Origin: Morchella semilibera
Taxonomy: Eukaryota > Ascomycota > Pezizomycetes > Pezizales > Morchellaceae
Direction: 5' to 3'
Length of the DNA: 64,000 bases
Assembly: GCA_009192285.1 (NCBI GenBank)
Contig: CM018605.1
Coordinates: forward strand, 768,767-832,766
Shown piece by piece: positions 47,013 through 57,982 of this stretch. The notes beneath the pieces were generated by a model. That model made no database searches. It saw nothing but the letters and a program-made list of their open reading frames with translations, and was not told the origin of the DNA. The translations under genes were made by a program, and so were the position numbers. How positions within the stretch are numbered: the first letter of the stretch is position 1; every line of letters starts with the position of its first letter.

Positions 47013-48885
47013 CCGTTATTTCTCGAGTAATCCACTATCTCCATATAGGTGAAGGGTAAATCCGGACCAAAGAAATGATTGCTTGGCGCATGTGCATATA
47101 CTAGGAGGTACGAGGTTTATTATTCTCCATATGCTACAAATTCTACAGACTCGTTCTCATCATGTTCCCTATCTACATCAACAAAGTTGAAAAAATAATT
47201 GGGTAAGGGTACGGACTGGGTAGTAGGAGGTAGTTTCCAATCACCGATCTGTATATCTTTAAAGCCTTTTATATCTAATTGGTCATCCTGACTACCATCG
47301 GCAGGGAGAGAAAGTCCTACTTTACGAAAAACCCTCCTAATCAGTTCATTTTTTTCAACAGCAAAAAGATACCAAGCATCTCCTACGCTCCAGGTAGTAA
47401 GGATACGCCTGTCACTGACTGACCATCTCTCAAATTCATCGACACTTTCACATTCTCTAATTTTCTCATCTGTTAAAGTACGAATGTACTCTTTCAGGGG
47501 TTTGTTGATCGATACATCTAGAGGCTGTACCAAGCTTGTGCATCCAGCTGGTATAAGGCTTGGGATTATCTGATATGAACGAAGGAGGTCCAGAACGGCA
47601 GGTGTTTTATGTGATGTACACATATCAATAGCGAAGAGAGATTGTTTTCCGTTCAGGGCAGGGACGAGGTATCTCTCAATATATTGAATGAGAAGCTCTT
47701 CAGTCATATATGCGTTGTCATTGAACTCCACCAAAACGCCAGGGTGATATTTGATTGTTTCGTTTCCTAGTCGTTTTCCTTGTCCATGGAAAATTATTAA
47801 AGGAGGTATCCGATTGATCCCGTCTGCGAAGATACATAGTACCAGACTTGCTTGTCTTTTGTCCCAACCGCTCCTTGATTCTTTAACCCATACCGTTTTG
47901 TCTCCTATTGAATTGTATGTTCTACCGCTAAGATACTCAAACGGGATAGGTGTTTCGTCAAGGTTGCAAATATTGGACAAGTCAAAGCGATTTTGCCGTC
48001 TGATGAATCCTTCACCAGGAAGGATACGTTGAGAATAGAACACGTAGGTATCAAATTGTGAATTCCGTCGATTGAACTGAAGCCAGCTGATAACTAAATG
48101 CCGATAATCTTCTGGAACCTTTTGTGCAGTTTTTGTTATGCAACGAAGACTGATCCGATATCGACCAAGGAATCCTCCAAACCAGCCATTAGAAAAGCGA
48201 AAAAGTGACTGTTGTCCAGCCACTGCAGGAAATAATTTCCTGAAAATCTCATCTGAGTGTACTCTAAACCAACCCCTTCGTATTGCTTGACCTTTTTCTC
48301 TACAGGCCAAAAATTGGCTGTACAGGCATGACTCCAATTCCGGCCATTTACAATTTGGATGATCCATACTAGAATGGATAGAACGTATAGGGCTGTAGTT
48401 TGCTAACAACTCTATTTTGTTCTGTTTCCGGACCCAATCACTTAGAGTACGCTGGGGGACACCAAATAGAAGAGAAGCCTCTGCTTGGGTAGGAGGCCTT
48501 AGTTTACCAACAGCAGTTGGTAAGCGATGATGATAGAGGAAAACCAAAACCCGTATTTTTTGTTGTTGGCTCCATGAACGTTGCTGACAGCGAATTGGTC
48601 TAATTTCTTTAAGGATACGATCTTTGATTAATTTAGGCTTTGGTCCTGGCCGGACATGAGGTTTGACTCCGGAGGAACCCGCAGTTTTTTGACTTGCTGA
48701 AAGTTGAGTGAGTCTCGTCATTGTTGCTTTCCTAACTAACAGTGTCCAAGTTCAAGTTGCAAACGACAGCCATGGTACCTAATAGTTCCTCACATATGAT
48801 CTGCACATGCGCCGAGCCATCATTTCTTTGGTCCGGATTTATCCTTCACCTATACGGAGATAGTGGATTGCTCGAGAAATAACGG
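47013..48885 (-). mobile_element. Apparently whole pogo-type DNA transposon (1873 bp)
   Basis: The ends are inverted repeats of about 85 bp (47013-47098 and 48800-48885), both starting CCGTTATTTCTCGAG when read inward, with roughly seven mismatches that are mostly transitions. A TA dinucleotide flanks each end (47011-47012 and 48886-48887), the target duplication expected of Tc1/mariner/pogo elements. A single uninterrupted transposase gene fills the interior. It is inserted 8 bp upstream of the ATG of another, decayed pogo element. Confidence 0.9.
47120..48721 (-). CDS. Pogo/Fot-type transposase (DDE superfamily)
   Basis: An uninterrupted 533-codon frame. The N-terminal third carries two DNA-binding helix-turn-helix regions: one around LRPPTQAEASLLFGVPQRTLSDWVRK and a CENP-B-like one around ELESCLYSQFLACREKGQAIRRGWFRVHSDEIF. 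The catalytic core has acidic residues in three family motifs: NLDETPIPFEYLSGRTYN, FAIDMCTSHKT and AGCTSLVQPLDVSINKPLK, a DDD-type triad as in pogo elements. The start at 48721 lies about 80 bp inside the right inverted repeat. Nothing essential looks missing, so the copy may be recent; activity is not shown by sequence alone. Confidence 0.9.
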   Translation of the reverse strand: MTRLTQLSASQKTAGSSGVKPHVRPGPKPKLIKDRILKEIRPIRCQQRSWSQQQKIRVLVFLYHHRLPTAVGKLRPPTQAEASLLFGVPQRTLSDWVRKQNKIELLANYSPIRSIHSSMDHPNCKWPELESCLYSQFLACREKGQAIRRGWFRVHSDEIFRKLFPAVAGQQSLFRFSNGWFGGFLGRYRISLRCITKTAQKVPEDYRHLVISWLQFNRRNSQFDTYVFYSQRILPGEGFIRRQNRFDLSNICNLDETPIPFEYLSGRTYNSIGDKTVWVKESRSGWDKRQASLVLCIFADGINRIPPLIIFHGQGKRLGNETIKYHPGVLVEFNDNAYMTEELLIQYIERYLVPALNGKQSLFAIDMCTSHKTPAVLDLLRSYQIIPSLIPAGCTSLVQPLDVSINKPLKEYIRTLTDEKIRECESVDEFERWSVSDRRILTTWSVGDAWYLFAVEKNELIRRVFRKVGLSLPADGSQDDQLDIKGFKDIQIGDWKLPPTTQSVPLPNYFFNFVDVDREHDENESVEFVAYGE

Positions 48886-48887
48886 TA

Positions 48888-50883
48888 GACAAAATGCTTC
48901 ACCCGAAAAGAAAACACAGTCCTGAGGGAGTACCCCGATCAGTAAGATTTGCTCAGGCAGTTGAAATGCTATGGGAACACAAAGCATGCAGTGCAGAGGA
49001 AGCAGCAAAGCTTACCGATATTCCAGCTTCAACACTTCGGCACTATCTCAAGGGAAGACCATTAGTGGAAGAAAGAAAGATAGCAGGGTTGGGACAGCAC
49101 TTAACACCCGAAGAAGAAAGAGCTGTTATTATACAGTGTGAAGAGCTAGGAAAGACAGGATTTCCTCCGGTTGCATGGGATGTGCGAGGTATCGCTGAGG
49201 CAATTGGTCGCCGCAGGAATCCAAATCTATCATTAGGAAAAAAGTGGTACGAGCTGTTCAAAAAGAGACATCAGGAACTACGAACCACTTGGATAAACTA
49301 TATAGAGTATATCCGTGCAGCAAGAGGTGATAATATTCAAATTATAAATAGTTTTTTTGAGAAGGTGAGATTCATTTTATATTTCCTTACAGATAAATTT
49401 AATATTAAAGGGAATAGTATGATTACGCAGTCAAAAGTATTCAATCAAGCCAACACATACCTACAATTTTGACAAAATTGGTTTTATAATGGGGTATGCA
49501 AAGAGCGTAAAAGTTTTAGAAGTTATTAGACATCCACGATAACAAGGAAAATTATATGCCAAGAAAGGTAAGTATGAAAATAAAAAAGCCTTTATACAGA
49601 CAAAGCTAACCATATAAGATGGCAACCGTGAGATGGTTACTGTAGTAGAAACTATTTGTGGCGACGGCACTAATCCAATCGATCCCATGATTATATATCA
49701 ATTCGACAAGATCATTTTTGAATGGTTCAGTAATATCAAAAATGTACCAGAATATATTCTTTTTGGTACATCCCCTAATGGCTGGACGGACACCAATATA
49801 GCTATGCGTTACCTCGAACATAATTTCAGTCCAGACAGTATAAGTGCTCAGAAGGCTAATTTAAACAACGACTATCGAATGTTAATCTACGATGGCCACT
49901 CCTCTCATGTCAATGCACAATTCATGAATTATTGCATGGAGAACTGAATTTTCCTACTATGTTTACCACTACATACTACGCACAGATTACAGTTTAGATG
50001 TTTGTATTTTCAGTCCCTACAAAGAATTTTATGCGAAGGCATTGCAACAAGAATTTCAACAATGGAGACGAGGTGTAACTAAAAGAACATTTTAACTGTT
50101 ACTGGTCAAAGCACGTTTCCAAGCATTTACTGAAGCCAATATACGAAGCGGATTTTGATATACTGGACTTATCCCATTAGATCCTACTACAGTAATCAGA
50201 ACTATACCAGCACCAAATAATATTCCAACCCGACTCTCTAATATCCAGTCAGATACTCAAAGCCATGCAACCCTGCGGTACCGAGAATTGGATAGTTATG
50301 AATTGGATGAAATTACAGAATTCAGTATACCTCGAGATCGGCAAACATATTCTGAAGCTTCCCGGGTTTTTCTAAACTTGTTAGCTAGTAATTTCACATG
50401 GGTGTGGAAGCGTAAAGAGTGGGCCAAGAAATTGATTAGTAGCGGTGAAGGTGTATATCTTGAGTTGGAAGCAAAAGAGAGGAAGATATTGGAGCTTATA
50501 GAAGAGGTTAAAGTATTAAAAAAAGAGAAGGAACCTACCTGAAAAACTATAATCCCGATTGAGGGGTTATTAGTAACAAGCAAAAAGGATATTTCAATTT
50601 TTTTCAAAGAACAAACCGAAAAAGAAAGAGAATGAAAGCGGGTAAAATTGGAAAAACGAAAAAAAAAAACAGAAAGACTCTCCGAAGAGTTATTTGGGAT
50701 AGATGCAAAGAGAAGGAAAGCTAAAGAACTTGAGAAGAACAATAATTTGCCTGTCTGGTGGTTAGGTTTCCAGAAACATTCAGAAATTCAGCAAAAAATT
50801 AGGAGCGAACTTGAGGAATTATATATAGAAATTGCCCAAACAATTGAGAGGAGAGAAGATGGAGATACTAGTAATAGGGACAA
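48888..50883 (+). mobile_element. Decayed pogo/Fot-like DNA transposon
   Basis: Starts GACAAA then ATG at 48894. The first 150 codons are open: a psq-type helix-turn-helix (AVEMLWEHKACSAEEAAKLTDIPASTLRHYLKG) and a CENP-B domain (LTPEEERAVIIQCEELGKTGFPPVAWDVRGIAEAI and SLGKKWYELFKKRH). The DDE core follows in pieces. Good matches are MVTVVETICGDGTNPIDPMIIY, NVPEYILFGTSPNGWTDTNIAMRYLEHNFSPD and YRMLIYDGHSSHVNAQFMNYCMEN, with stop codons between them and after them. The HTTHRLQ region survives out of frame. Two further open pieces (50288-50542 and 50648-50883) encode the coiled-coil, Lys/Glu-rich C-terminal part. The left terminal repeat was not found; the younger pogo copy splits it off. The right end is cut by a MITE. 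Confidence 0.8.
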
Positions 50884-51020
50884 CATCAGCAAGACTTCAT
50901 TTGTCTCCTGATGTCTCCTGAGCCTCAGGAGACTCAAAATATATCCAGGAGTCTCAGGAGACTCTCAGGAGACTTGGGAGACTGTTGGGAGACTGCAGTC
51001 ATAAGTTGAGTTTGCTGATG
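50884..51020 (+). repeat. MITE, CATCAGCAA family, copy 2
   Basis: Full-length: the ends CATCAGCAAGACTTCATTTG and AGTTTGCTGATG form a 9-bp inverted repeat, with internal CTCAGGAGACTC palindromes. It sits at the junction between the decayed pogo element and the piggyBac remnant. Confidence 0.85.
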
Positions 51021-52120
51021 GGTGCATGAGTATCCGCCACATGATGAGAAGCCAAACCTACTATTTGAAGTGGATGTGCTAGGTGTTTTCAAGCTGTTTT
51101 GGAGTAATGACCAGTTGTGCTACAAATCAGTATGCAGATGAGTTTTATGAGAAGAGGAAAAGAGTCAAGCGGAGAGGAGGTCTTGCATATGGGTCAATGT
51201 CAATCAATAGCTTGCCAGTGCCGGCTTTGGAAAAAGACAATTCCAGATGAAATTCTTATATTCTTAGGAGTGCTGATGGTATTAAGTGTTGTGAAGGTTC
51301 GGGAAGTGGCAAAGTGCTAGATTCAATCAGAATGGGGTAGATACCTGACACGGAAGCATTAGTATTGGTATTTCCCTAACTGAGTTTATAGGGTTTAGCT
51401 TAAGAAAAAGATCGGGAATGTTTTTGAACCGGTTTAAGCAACTCAAGCGCTTTACTCACATATCACGTCCAGTCTCCGTTGTACATAATAAGGACTGGCG
51501 GCATAAGCTAGAGCCACTTTATCCCTTAAGCTGGCAGTAAATGCTGACCCCTCAGAAAGAAGCAAAGGCTGGTGGTGTTTGCTCAGAGATCTTCTTATCA
51601 AATAGTTGATTTCCCAAACAAATTCCGGCTCTCTATTATAGGGGGTCAGCATTGCCAGCTTAAGGGATAGTCATTTCCGTTCGGTTCCAAAAGGGTTGTA
51701 TAGACCCACCAGTAATTTGAGTTATGAGATGATGGTACGATATGAGGGACACACAAAATACACAGTACAAATCCCGAGCCAGTCAATAAACCAGGGGTAC
51801 AAAATATTTGCCTTGTGTGATTATGGGTACACTTGGAGTTGGTTATTGACCTCTCGTTTATTCGGAATTGCAGAACTTCAAGTTCGGAGGGGTTTGACAC
51901 CAACAATATCTGCCGTATATCAATTAGCGTCAGAGCTCCCCTATATGACATACCAATATAACATATATATGAATAATCTATTCAACAGTACAGTAAGCTT
52001 CAATCTATTAAAAATTGTTGCATGTGGTACAATATGTATAAGTGAAGAGAAATTTCTAAAATCTTTATTTGAAAAAATGAAAGGTTTCAAATCTGAATGG
52101 AATGATTTACTTTGATGGAT
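51021..52120 (+). mobile_element. Decayed piggyBac-like DNA transposase
   Basis: Fragments of a piggyBac-type (DDE_Tnp_1_7) transposase are recognisable: IPDEILIFLGVLMVLSVVKVREVAKCW, a frame-shifted RFKQLKRFTHISRPVSVVHNKDWRHKLEPL, then an open stretch MMVRYEGHTKYTVQIPS...GYKIFALCDYGYTWSWLLTSRLFG and ASELPYMTYQYNIYMNNLFNS. The aspartates usual before EMMVRYEGH and in the MDNLF motif are replaced (Tyr and Asn), so the copy is inactive. The reading frame is also broken by stops and shifts in the first half. A TCCCTTAAG-family MITE is inserted at 51522-51668, exactly after HKLEPL. No terminal repeats were identified. Confidence 0.8.
51522..51668. repeat. MITE, TCCCTTAAGCTGGC family, copy 2 (147 bp)
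   Basis: The ends TCCCTTAAGCTGGCAGTAAA and GCATTGCCAGCTTAAGGGA are inverted repeats. TGCTGACCCC and GGGGTCAGCA continue the pairing, giving arms of about 29 bp. TA duplications flank it (51520-51521 and 51669-51670). It interrupts the piggyBac-like remnant. Confidence 0.85.
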
Positions 52121-52534
52121 ACACTCAGATGGTAAGATTGGAAGGATTGGAATTGGTAAGGCTGGGATTACTGTGAACTAGGAGACGAAAATGAGTCAAA
52201 AAGGTTTCTATGAGTTTCTGTTACATGAAGGGGTGAGTTATGGTTGGGGTTCCATGAGAGTATAAGTCAGGCTTGACAATGGAATGTTGGATTTATAAGA
52301 GAGGCAATAGTGCCTACTTCTGTACTTTTCTTCTTTTCTATTTTTTCTTTACATAATATCTTCTGTATCTATCTACCAATATATTTTATAGTCTCTCCCC
52401 TAATAGTAACTATCGCTGCCCTTCTATTCAGATATTTGCCTCATACTTCCCCCTTCCAGGTAGTATCGCTGTTATTACCCCATATCCTGCGGAATGAAGC
52501 TACATCCTATTGCCCCCTTGAAATTTACATTTCA
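52121..52534 (+). mobile_element. Ty3/Gypsy LTR fragment (fossil)
   Basis: Matches the promoter-side and downstream half of the LTR at about 56990-57334: GAGTCA...GGTTTCTATGAGTTTCTGTTAC, a TATA-like ATTTATAAGAGAGGCAAT, the T/C-rich tract and the CCTGCGGAATGAAGCTA block. It is broken, lacking the LTR start, and is older-looking than the 56-kb copy. Confidence 0.7.
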
Positions 52535-52665
52535 GGAAGACTTCATTTGTGTTCTGATGTCTCTTGAGCCTCAAGAGACTCAGAAAATATTTAAGAGTTT
52601 TAAGAGACTCTCAGAAGACCCGAGAAACTGTTGGGAGACTACATCATAAGTTGAGTTTGCTGATG
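52535..52665 (+). repeat. MITE, CATCAGCAA family, copy 3 (diverged)
   Basis: Same body as the other copies (GACTTCATTTGTG...CTCTTGAGCCTCAAGAGACTC) and the right end GAGTTTGCTGATG. The left terminus is missing at the junction with the LTR fragment. Confidence 0.7.
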
Positions 52666-53955
52666 TAGTCTTGGACTCCTAAGACGGATTTCTTATCATT
52701 AGTCTCCAAAATCTCGTCTTGAGCCCCCAAAACCTAGTTTTGTACCTTTTGCCAAGCTAGCGGTCGTAGCAGAATCTTAACGTTGATTTTCACTAGGAAT
52801 TAACGTCACATTGACATTTAGACACTTCAGGTGATTAACAGTCCATCGTTTATTTAATGCTATATAATATAATTTTATGTACAAAATATATGTCCGCGCG
52901 ATCACCTGTACAACAACCTGCGCATCCACCTCTCTATCTGTAGTAGTCGTTGTTTCGGACGTGTATTAGGCGTCACTATGAGCGTGTCTTATGCGTTGAT
53001 TTGGGCATGGGTTTAAGTGCAGAACTCTATATTGGTATTAGCATAGTTTTTGGAACATCAGCAAGCTTTATCATTTGTGACTGGAGTCTCTTGAGTCTCC
53101 TTATAGTCTCCTGAATCCCCTGAGACCCCTGTAATCTCCTAAGACTTGTAAAATCTTGCTGATGGATATGAGGTAGGGAGATTCTTGAGATAGAGATATT
53201 GAGGTGAAGATGGAGGCGGAGGTGAAGATGGAGGCGGAGGTGAAGATGGAGGTAGAGACGGTGGCGAAGGTGCCTAAGACCTAGAATCTGCACCAAAAAT
53301 AACGTGAATGACATAAGCTAGTCCCAATCTAGACTAGCGTCATCTGACATATGACTTTTCTGCCGATATATCATATTTTCGAGATGTCAAAAGACGACCT
53401 GTCAATATCAGGCCAAGGTTAAGCGAGTTTAGAAGACCAAAATGTGATCTGTCACTTTTTGGAGGCACCTGATGCACCCAAACGTACTCAAATGCGGACT
53501 TTCTGATATCAGTATCTTATAGAAACTCATTTTTTGATGATGTGCCACTGGATTCAATAAATCTTCTTTTATCCAAATTACCAGCATGCTAGGAAGACTT
53601 TTATAATGCATCTTTATAACTATAAATTTACATTTCAGAATAGGGTGAAGAAGAAAGGAGGAGATGCTGGAAATTCTACAGGAAAAGGAAGCAAGGAAAA
53701 AGAATGAAGGTATTATAAGAAGGCCTATTATGATACATTTACTATTGAGAGGGAAAACAAAAGCATGTAAATTGCAATTTGAGTACTTGGTAACTAATAT
53801 ACATGCTATAGAAATTTATTAGGAGAAATAGCAAAATTTGAGAGAGCTTTACAGACTCAATAATGAAGCAAAGGTTACTAGAGTATCCCGAAATTCTAAC
53901 TTTAGAGTTCAGGCAAAAAAAATTCAGAAATTGTTAGTGAAGGCTGAGATGCTAT
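52666..53955. other. Mixed repeat remnants
   Basis: Contains the diverged partner (about 52690-52830) of the repeat at 7660-7830. A ~110-bp CATCAGCAA-family MITE lies at 53056-53164. An 18-bp minisatellite (GAAGATGGAGGCGGAGGT, about three copies) lies at 53203-53262. The rest is AT-rich with short Lys/Glu-rich open pieces, for example around 53640-53930, that resemble the pogo C-terminal coiled-coil region but are too short to call. Confidence 0.5.
53056..53164 (-). repeat. MITE, CATCAGCAA family, copy 4 (diverged, shortened)
   Basis: Inverted ends CATCAGCAAG and CTTGCTGATG with an interior of GAGTCTC/CTCCTGA palindromes. It is about 25 bp shorter than the full-length copies. Confidence 0.6.
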
Positions 53956-54083
53956 CATCAGCGAATTCTACTTGTGATTGTAGTGTGCCAACAGTCTCCC
54001 GAGTCTCTTTAGAACCTTCTGAGACTGTCAGGAGACCCGGGAGACTGTTGGAAGACTCCAGTCAAAAGTTGAATTTGCTGATA
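53956..54083 (-). repeat. MITE, CATCAGCAA family, copy 5
   Basis: CATCAGCGAATTC at the left and GAATTTGCTGAT at the right, with GTCTCCCGAGTCTC and GAGACTGTCAGGAGACCCGGGAGACTG-type interior similarity. Both ends carry substitutions. Confidence 0.6.
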
Positions 54084-54267
54084 CACCTGAGGTCTTTACC
54101 TTGTCCTCACTTTTCCTGCTCTGCTTTCATCCTATCACAGCCCCGCCTCCTGTATTCCGCCTTCCGTCAAAGTGTCTTCGGAACATGGTTGTTGGATAGT
54201 ATCGGTCAATGTCTGGGTCGGGCATAGAATGAGAGTTTAGGAAAGAGCTCGGGTAATGGAATGTAAG

Positions 54268-54915
54268 TGTGTGATGGAGTACCTCGACGCAAAGAAGAAG
54301 ATGATAATGATGATGCAGAAGGACTCGAGGAGTACAGCTTCAGCAACGAGGGGACCGACGAAGACGGGAGTATCACCGGGTAGGCACAAGAACAGGCACT
54401 GGCGAAGGCAAAGGCAAGGGCAAGGGCACAAGTACGCAGAACAGAGAAGGTGAGGACCAGATGGACCTCAACGAGAACGATGGGAGGTACTATAGGTTTC
54501 CTCGTTCAGGAGGACAGAGTCTTTGGTACGAGAGGCTATGGCTTAGGAATAGGAGTAGATTCCTATGTACCGAGATAAAAGGAAGACGGGACAGACAGAA
54601 AAGAAAGAAAGAACTAAGGAAAACATCTAACCCCGCTATTCAACACTTCCCCTCCACCAGTCGGCTATGACTCATACATCAGTTGATAGAAACCCACAGA
54701 AACCCGTTGCATCCACACCTCACATTCCTCTCCACCATCTCCGCTATTTACATTACAAATCCATCACGCCATCGAACCTACTAGAACCAAATGACGACAA
54801 TCTTCTTTAGCACACCCCTTCCTCACTTAACCGTTCCTAAACAATCACAACAGCGCTACAACTACTGAACCCTCAGGACCAATGCTAAGACGCCAGGACA
54901 CCACTCGACTTTGTT
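54268..54915 (+). mobile_element. Ty3/Gypsy LTR fragment (fossil)
   Basis: Starts TGTGATGGAGTACCTCGACGC, a diverged form of the LTR start at 56364. It runs through the purine-rich region and the ATCACGCCATCGAACCT block to the CGCCAGGACA motif, where minus-strand Gypsy coding sequence begins. Broken. Confidence 0.75.
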
Positions 54916-55662
54916 GTTTCAATCTCTCATCCCTTCCTTCGGTAAATCCTTAAGCCTCCTGGTCAAAATATCAATCTTACTTCCCTGCTTCCTGAGCTTA
55001 TATTGAATAACAAAATTAAACCGAGACAAGAACTCCGCCCAACGAGTTTGACGCCGATTCAGCAATTTAGTCGATATAAAATACTCAAGATTGCGATGAT
55101 CTGTGAGTACTTTGACTTGAAACTGGGCTGTTTCCAAATGAGGTCTCCATTTTTCAAAACAACGAATAATGGCCAGCAACTCCTTGTCATAAATCTCATA
55201 ATTGTATTCCGCAGGGGAGTGTGTCTTAGAGAAGAAGGCAACCGGATGCAATATTCCTGCGTTATCACGTTGTGATAATATTCCAGCCGACACATAATCC
55301 GACGCATCTGTTTCCACAATAAATTTCTTCTCAGGATCAGGATGCATCAATACTGGAGCGGTAGTAAAAGCAGTCTTGAGTTTCTGAAAGGCTTGTTCAA
55401 CCTTTTGGGTCTACTCAAATCGTACGTGTTTTTTCATCAGAGCTGTCAATGGCTGAGCCACCCTGGAATAAGCATAGAAAAAGAGTCGATAAAAATTGGC
55501 GAACCCAAGAAATTTCTGAACCTCTATCACTGTCTTTGGCGCTTCCCAGTCCACAATTGTCTGTATCTTGGTGGGGTCTATCTTCATTCCTCCAGGAGTC
55601 AGAATCATGCCTAAATATTTTGTTTCTTGTACGCTAAATCCGCATTTCTCCAGTTTCAGTTG
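54916..55662 (-). mobile_element. Ty3/Gypsy pol fragment: RT end and RNase H (fossil)
   Basis: On the minus strand this encodes the end of reverse transcriptase and the RNase H domain of a chromovirus-type Ty3/Gypsy element: KFLGFANFYRLFFYAYSRVAQPLTALMKK, then [43 protein letters not shown] and [10 protein letters not shown]. It is about 85 percent similar by eye to the corresponding part of the element at 57-62 kb but in opposite orientation. Broken, a partial copy with a small number of breaks. Confidence 0.85.
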
Positions 55663-56363
55663 TGTCGGGTTACTCCGTCACATGATGATGTAGAAGGACT
55701 CGAGGAGCACAGCCAGTGCGACAAGGAGACCTACAAAGACAAGAACAAAGCCGGGCAGGTACAAGCACAAGCACCGGCGAAGGCAAAGGCAAGAGCAAAG
55801 GCATAAGGGCACAGGACAAGGGAAGTGAGGAACGGATGGACCTCAACGAGAAAGATAAGAGGTACTACATCAGCAAACTCCACTTTTGACTGAAGTCTCC
55901 CAACAGTCTTCTGGGTCTTCTGAGAGTCTCCCGAGACTCCTCGATAGCTTTTGAGTCTCTTGAGGCTTAGGGGACATCAGGAGACAAATGAGGTCTTGTT
56001 GATGTATGAGTCTTCCTTTTGAAGAGGACAAAATCTTGGAGGCAAGAAACTTATGGCTTGAGAATAGGAGTATATTCCTATGTACTGAGATGACAGGAAG
56101 ACGAGACAGAGAGAAAAGAAAGAAAGAACTAAGGAAAACATTTATCCCCGCTATTTAACACCCCTCCTTCGCCAGTCCGCTATGACTCATACATCAGTTC
56201 ATAGAAACCCATAGAAACCAATCGCAACCATACCTCGTATTCCTCTCCACCATCTCCGCCATTTACATTACAAATCCATCACGCCATCGAACCTCCTAGA
56301 ATCTTCATGGATACGCTAGGTTCGGATGGTTGGAATTAGTGGCGGGGCTGGAATTATTGTAAG
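55663..56363. mobile_element. LTR fragments and internal 3' end of a Gypsy element (fossil)
   Basis: An inverted LTR start (to about 55682) abuts plus-orientation LTR sequence (purine-rich region, GAACCTCCTAGAA block), with a MITE inserted at 55868-56004. From 56308 the segment CATGGATACGCTAGGT matches 62661, the end of the internal region of the main element, and runs directly into the LTR start at 56364. Broken. Confidence 0.6.
55868..56004 (-). repeat. MITE, CATCAGCAA family, copy 6
   Basis: Ends CATCAGCAAACTCCACTT and AGGTCTTGTTGATG, flanked on both sides by TA. Orientation is opposite to copies 1, 2, 7 and 8. It is inserted in LTR-derived sequence. Confidence 0.8.
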
Positions 56364-57334
56364 TGTGACGGAGTAACCCGACGCAAAGAAGAAGATGACA
56401 GTGATGACGCAGAGAAGCTCGAGGAGACCGACGAAGACAGAGGTAGCACCGGGTGGGCACAAGCACAAGCACCGGCGAGGGTGAGGACAAAGGCAAGGGT
56501 AAGGCACAAGGGCGCAGGGCAGAGAGAATGAGGACCGAATAGACCTCAACGAGAACGATGAAAGGAACTATAGGTTTCCTTGCTAGGAGAACAGAGTTTT
56601 CGATACGAGAAGCTATGGCTAGGAATAGGAGTAGATTCCTATGTACTGAGATAACAGGAAGACAAGACAGAGAGAAAAGAAAGAAAGAAAAAACTAAGGA
56701 AAATATCTATGCCCGCTATTTAACACACCTCCTCCACTAGTCCGCTATGACTCACACTTTCACTTATAGAACCTTATGGAAACCCATCGCTACCACACCT
56801 TGTAATCCTCCCCACCATCACCGCTATTCTATATTACAAATCCATCACGCCATCGAATCTCCTAGAACTCAATGACGACAACTTCCATCTCGCGCTCCCC
56901 ACTTTCGCTTAACATTACCCTAACAACCACAACCATGCATCGCCTACCAAACTGTCGGGACAGATGCCAAGGCGCCGGGACAGTAAGCTAGGAGGTGGGG
57001 ATGAGTCAGAATAGGTTTTATCGGTTTCTGTTACGCGAGAATGTGAGTCATAGTTGGGGTTATGCGAGGATATATGAGTTAGGCTTGGTTCTGGAATAAC
57101 GGGTATATAAGGGAGGCAACGGCGCTTACTTCTGTACTTTTTTTTCTTTCTCTTTTCTCCTTACGCAACGTCTTCTGTATCTACAATACATTATAGTCTC
57201 TATTTTTCTAGTGACTATCGCTGCTCTCCATACTTCTTATTCATACTTCCCCTATTTTGGGATGTGTCGCTGTTACTACCCCGCATGCTGCGGAACGAAG
57301 CTATAATCCCAACGCCCCCTTAAGCTTACGTTAC
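56364..57334 (+). mobile_element. Ty3/Gypsy LTR, about 970 bp (fossil)
   Basis: Begins TGTGACGGAGTAACCCGACG and contains a TATA-like GGGTATATAAGGGAGGCAAC at about 57101-57120, followed by a T/C-rich transcribed leader. It ends near TTACGTTACG, about 25 bp before the Gag start codon. It lies in the position and orientation of a 5' LTR for the element at 57-62 kb. Confidence 0.7.
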
Positions 57335-57982
57335 GTCGTCATCCGCACTGTGCACAACCATGTCTACTCCTGCTCCTCCACCCCCTCCCACAGCCCGCAT
57401 CCTAGATAGGGTCATCATCGATGGTAATTACCAAATTCCTCAAACCTTTGAGGAGTTTGACGCAGTCGAAGACAAACACTATCACTATGTACATCTCCTC
57501 GCTCTTGTGCGCGAAGGAGATTGGTGGAAGGCAGAACGGGACGCTAGCCGGGCCCTACACCTTCAAACCAGACAAGAGTTGGCCGAAGCCAGGGACCAAC
57601 TTACTGCCTCCAACAATCATACCGACGCTCTAGAAGCCCAGGTCTGAACCCTGGAATTCCAACTCGCTGCAGCTCGCGCACCACCACCACCACCACTATC
57701 ACCCCCACCCCCACCAATAGTTCCTCCTCTGCCCGCTAATAATCCACCTCCAGCTTTCCGTTCGGAGAAATTCCCAGACCCGCTCAAGTTTAATGGGACC
57801 CGCAAGGAGCTACCCGAGTTCCTTAACCTTCTCCGTACCAAACTCAGGGTTAACCATGATAGGTTCTTGAACGAAGAGGCTAAGGTCTTCTATGCAGTAA
57901 GTGGGTTGGAAGGGAAGGCTTTAGATCAGGTCATCCCAATGGTCACTGGAGACGCCGCCCCATTTGTTTCTGTCGCTATCCT

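Noticed and set aside
53203-53262. Short direct repeats as a CRISPR-like array
   Set aside because: Simple 18-bp coding-like minisatellite without spacers, in a eukaryotic genome.
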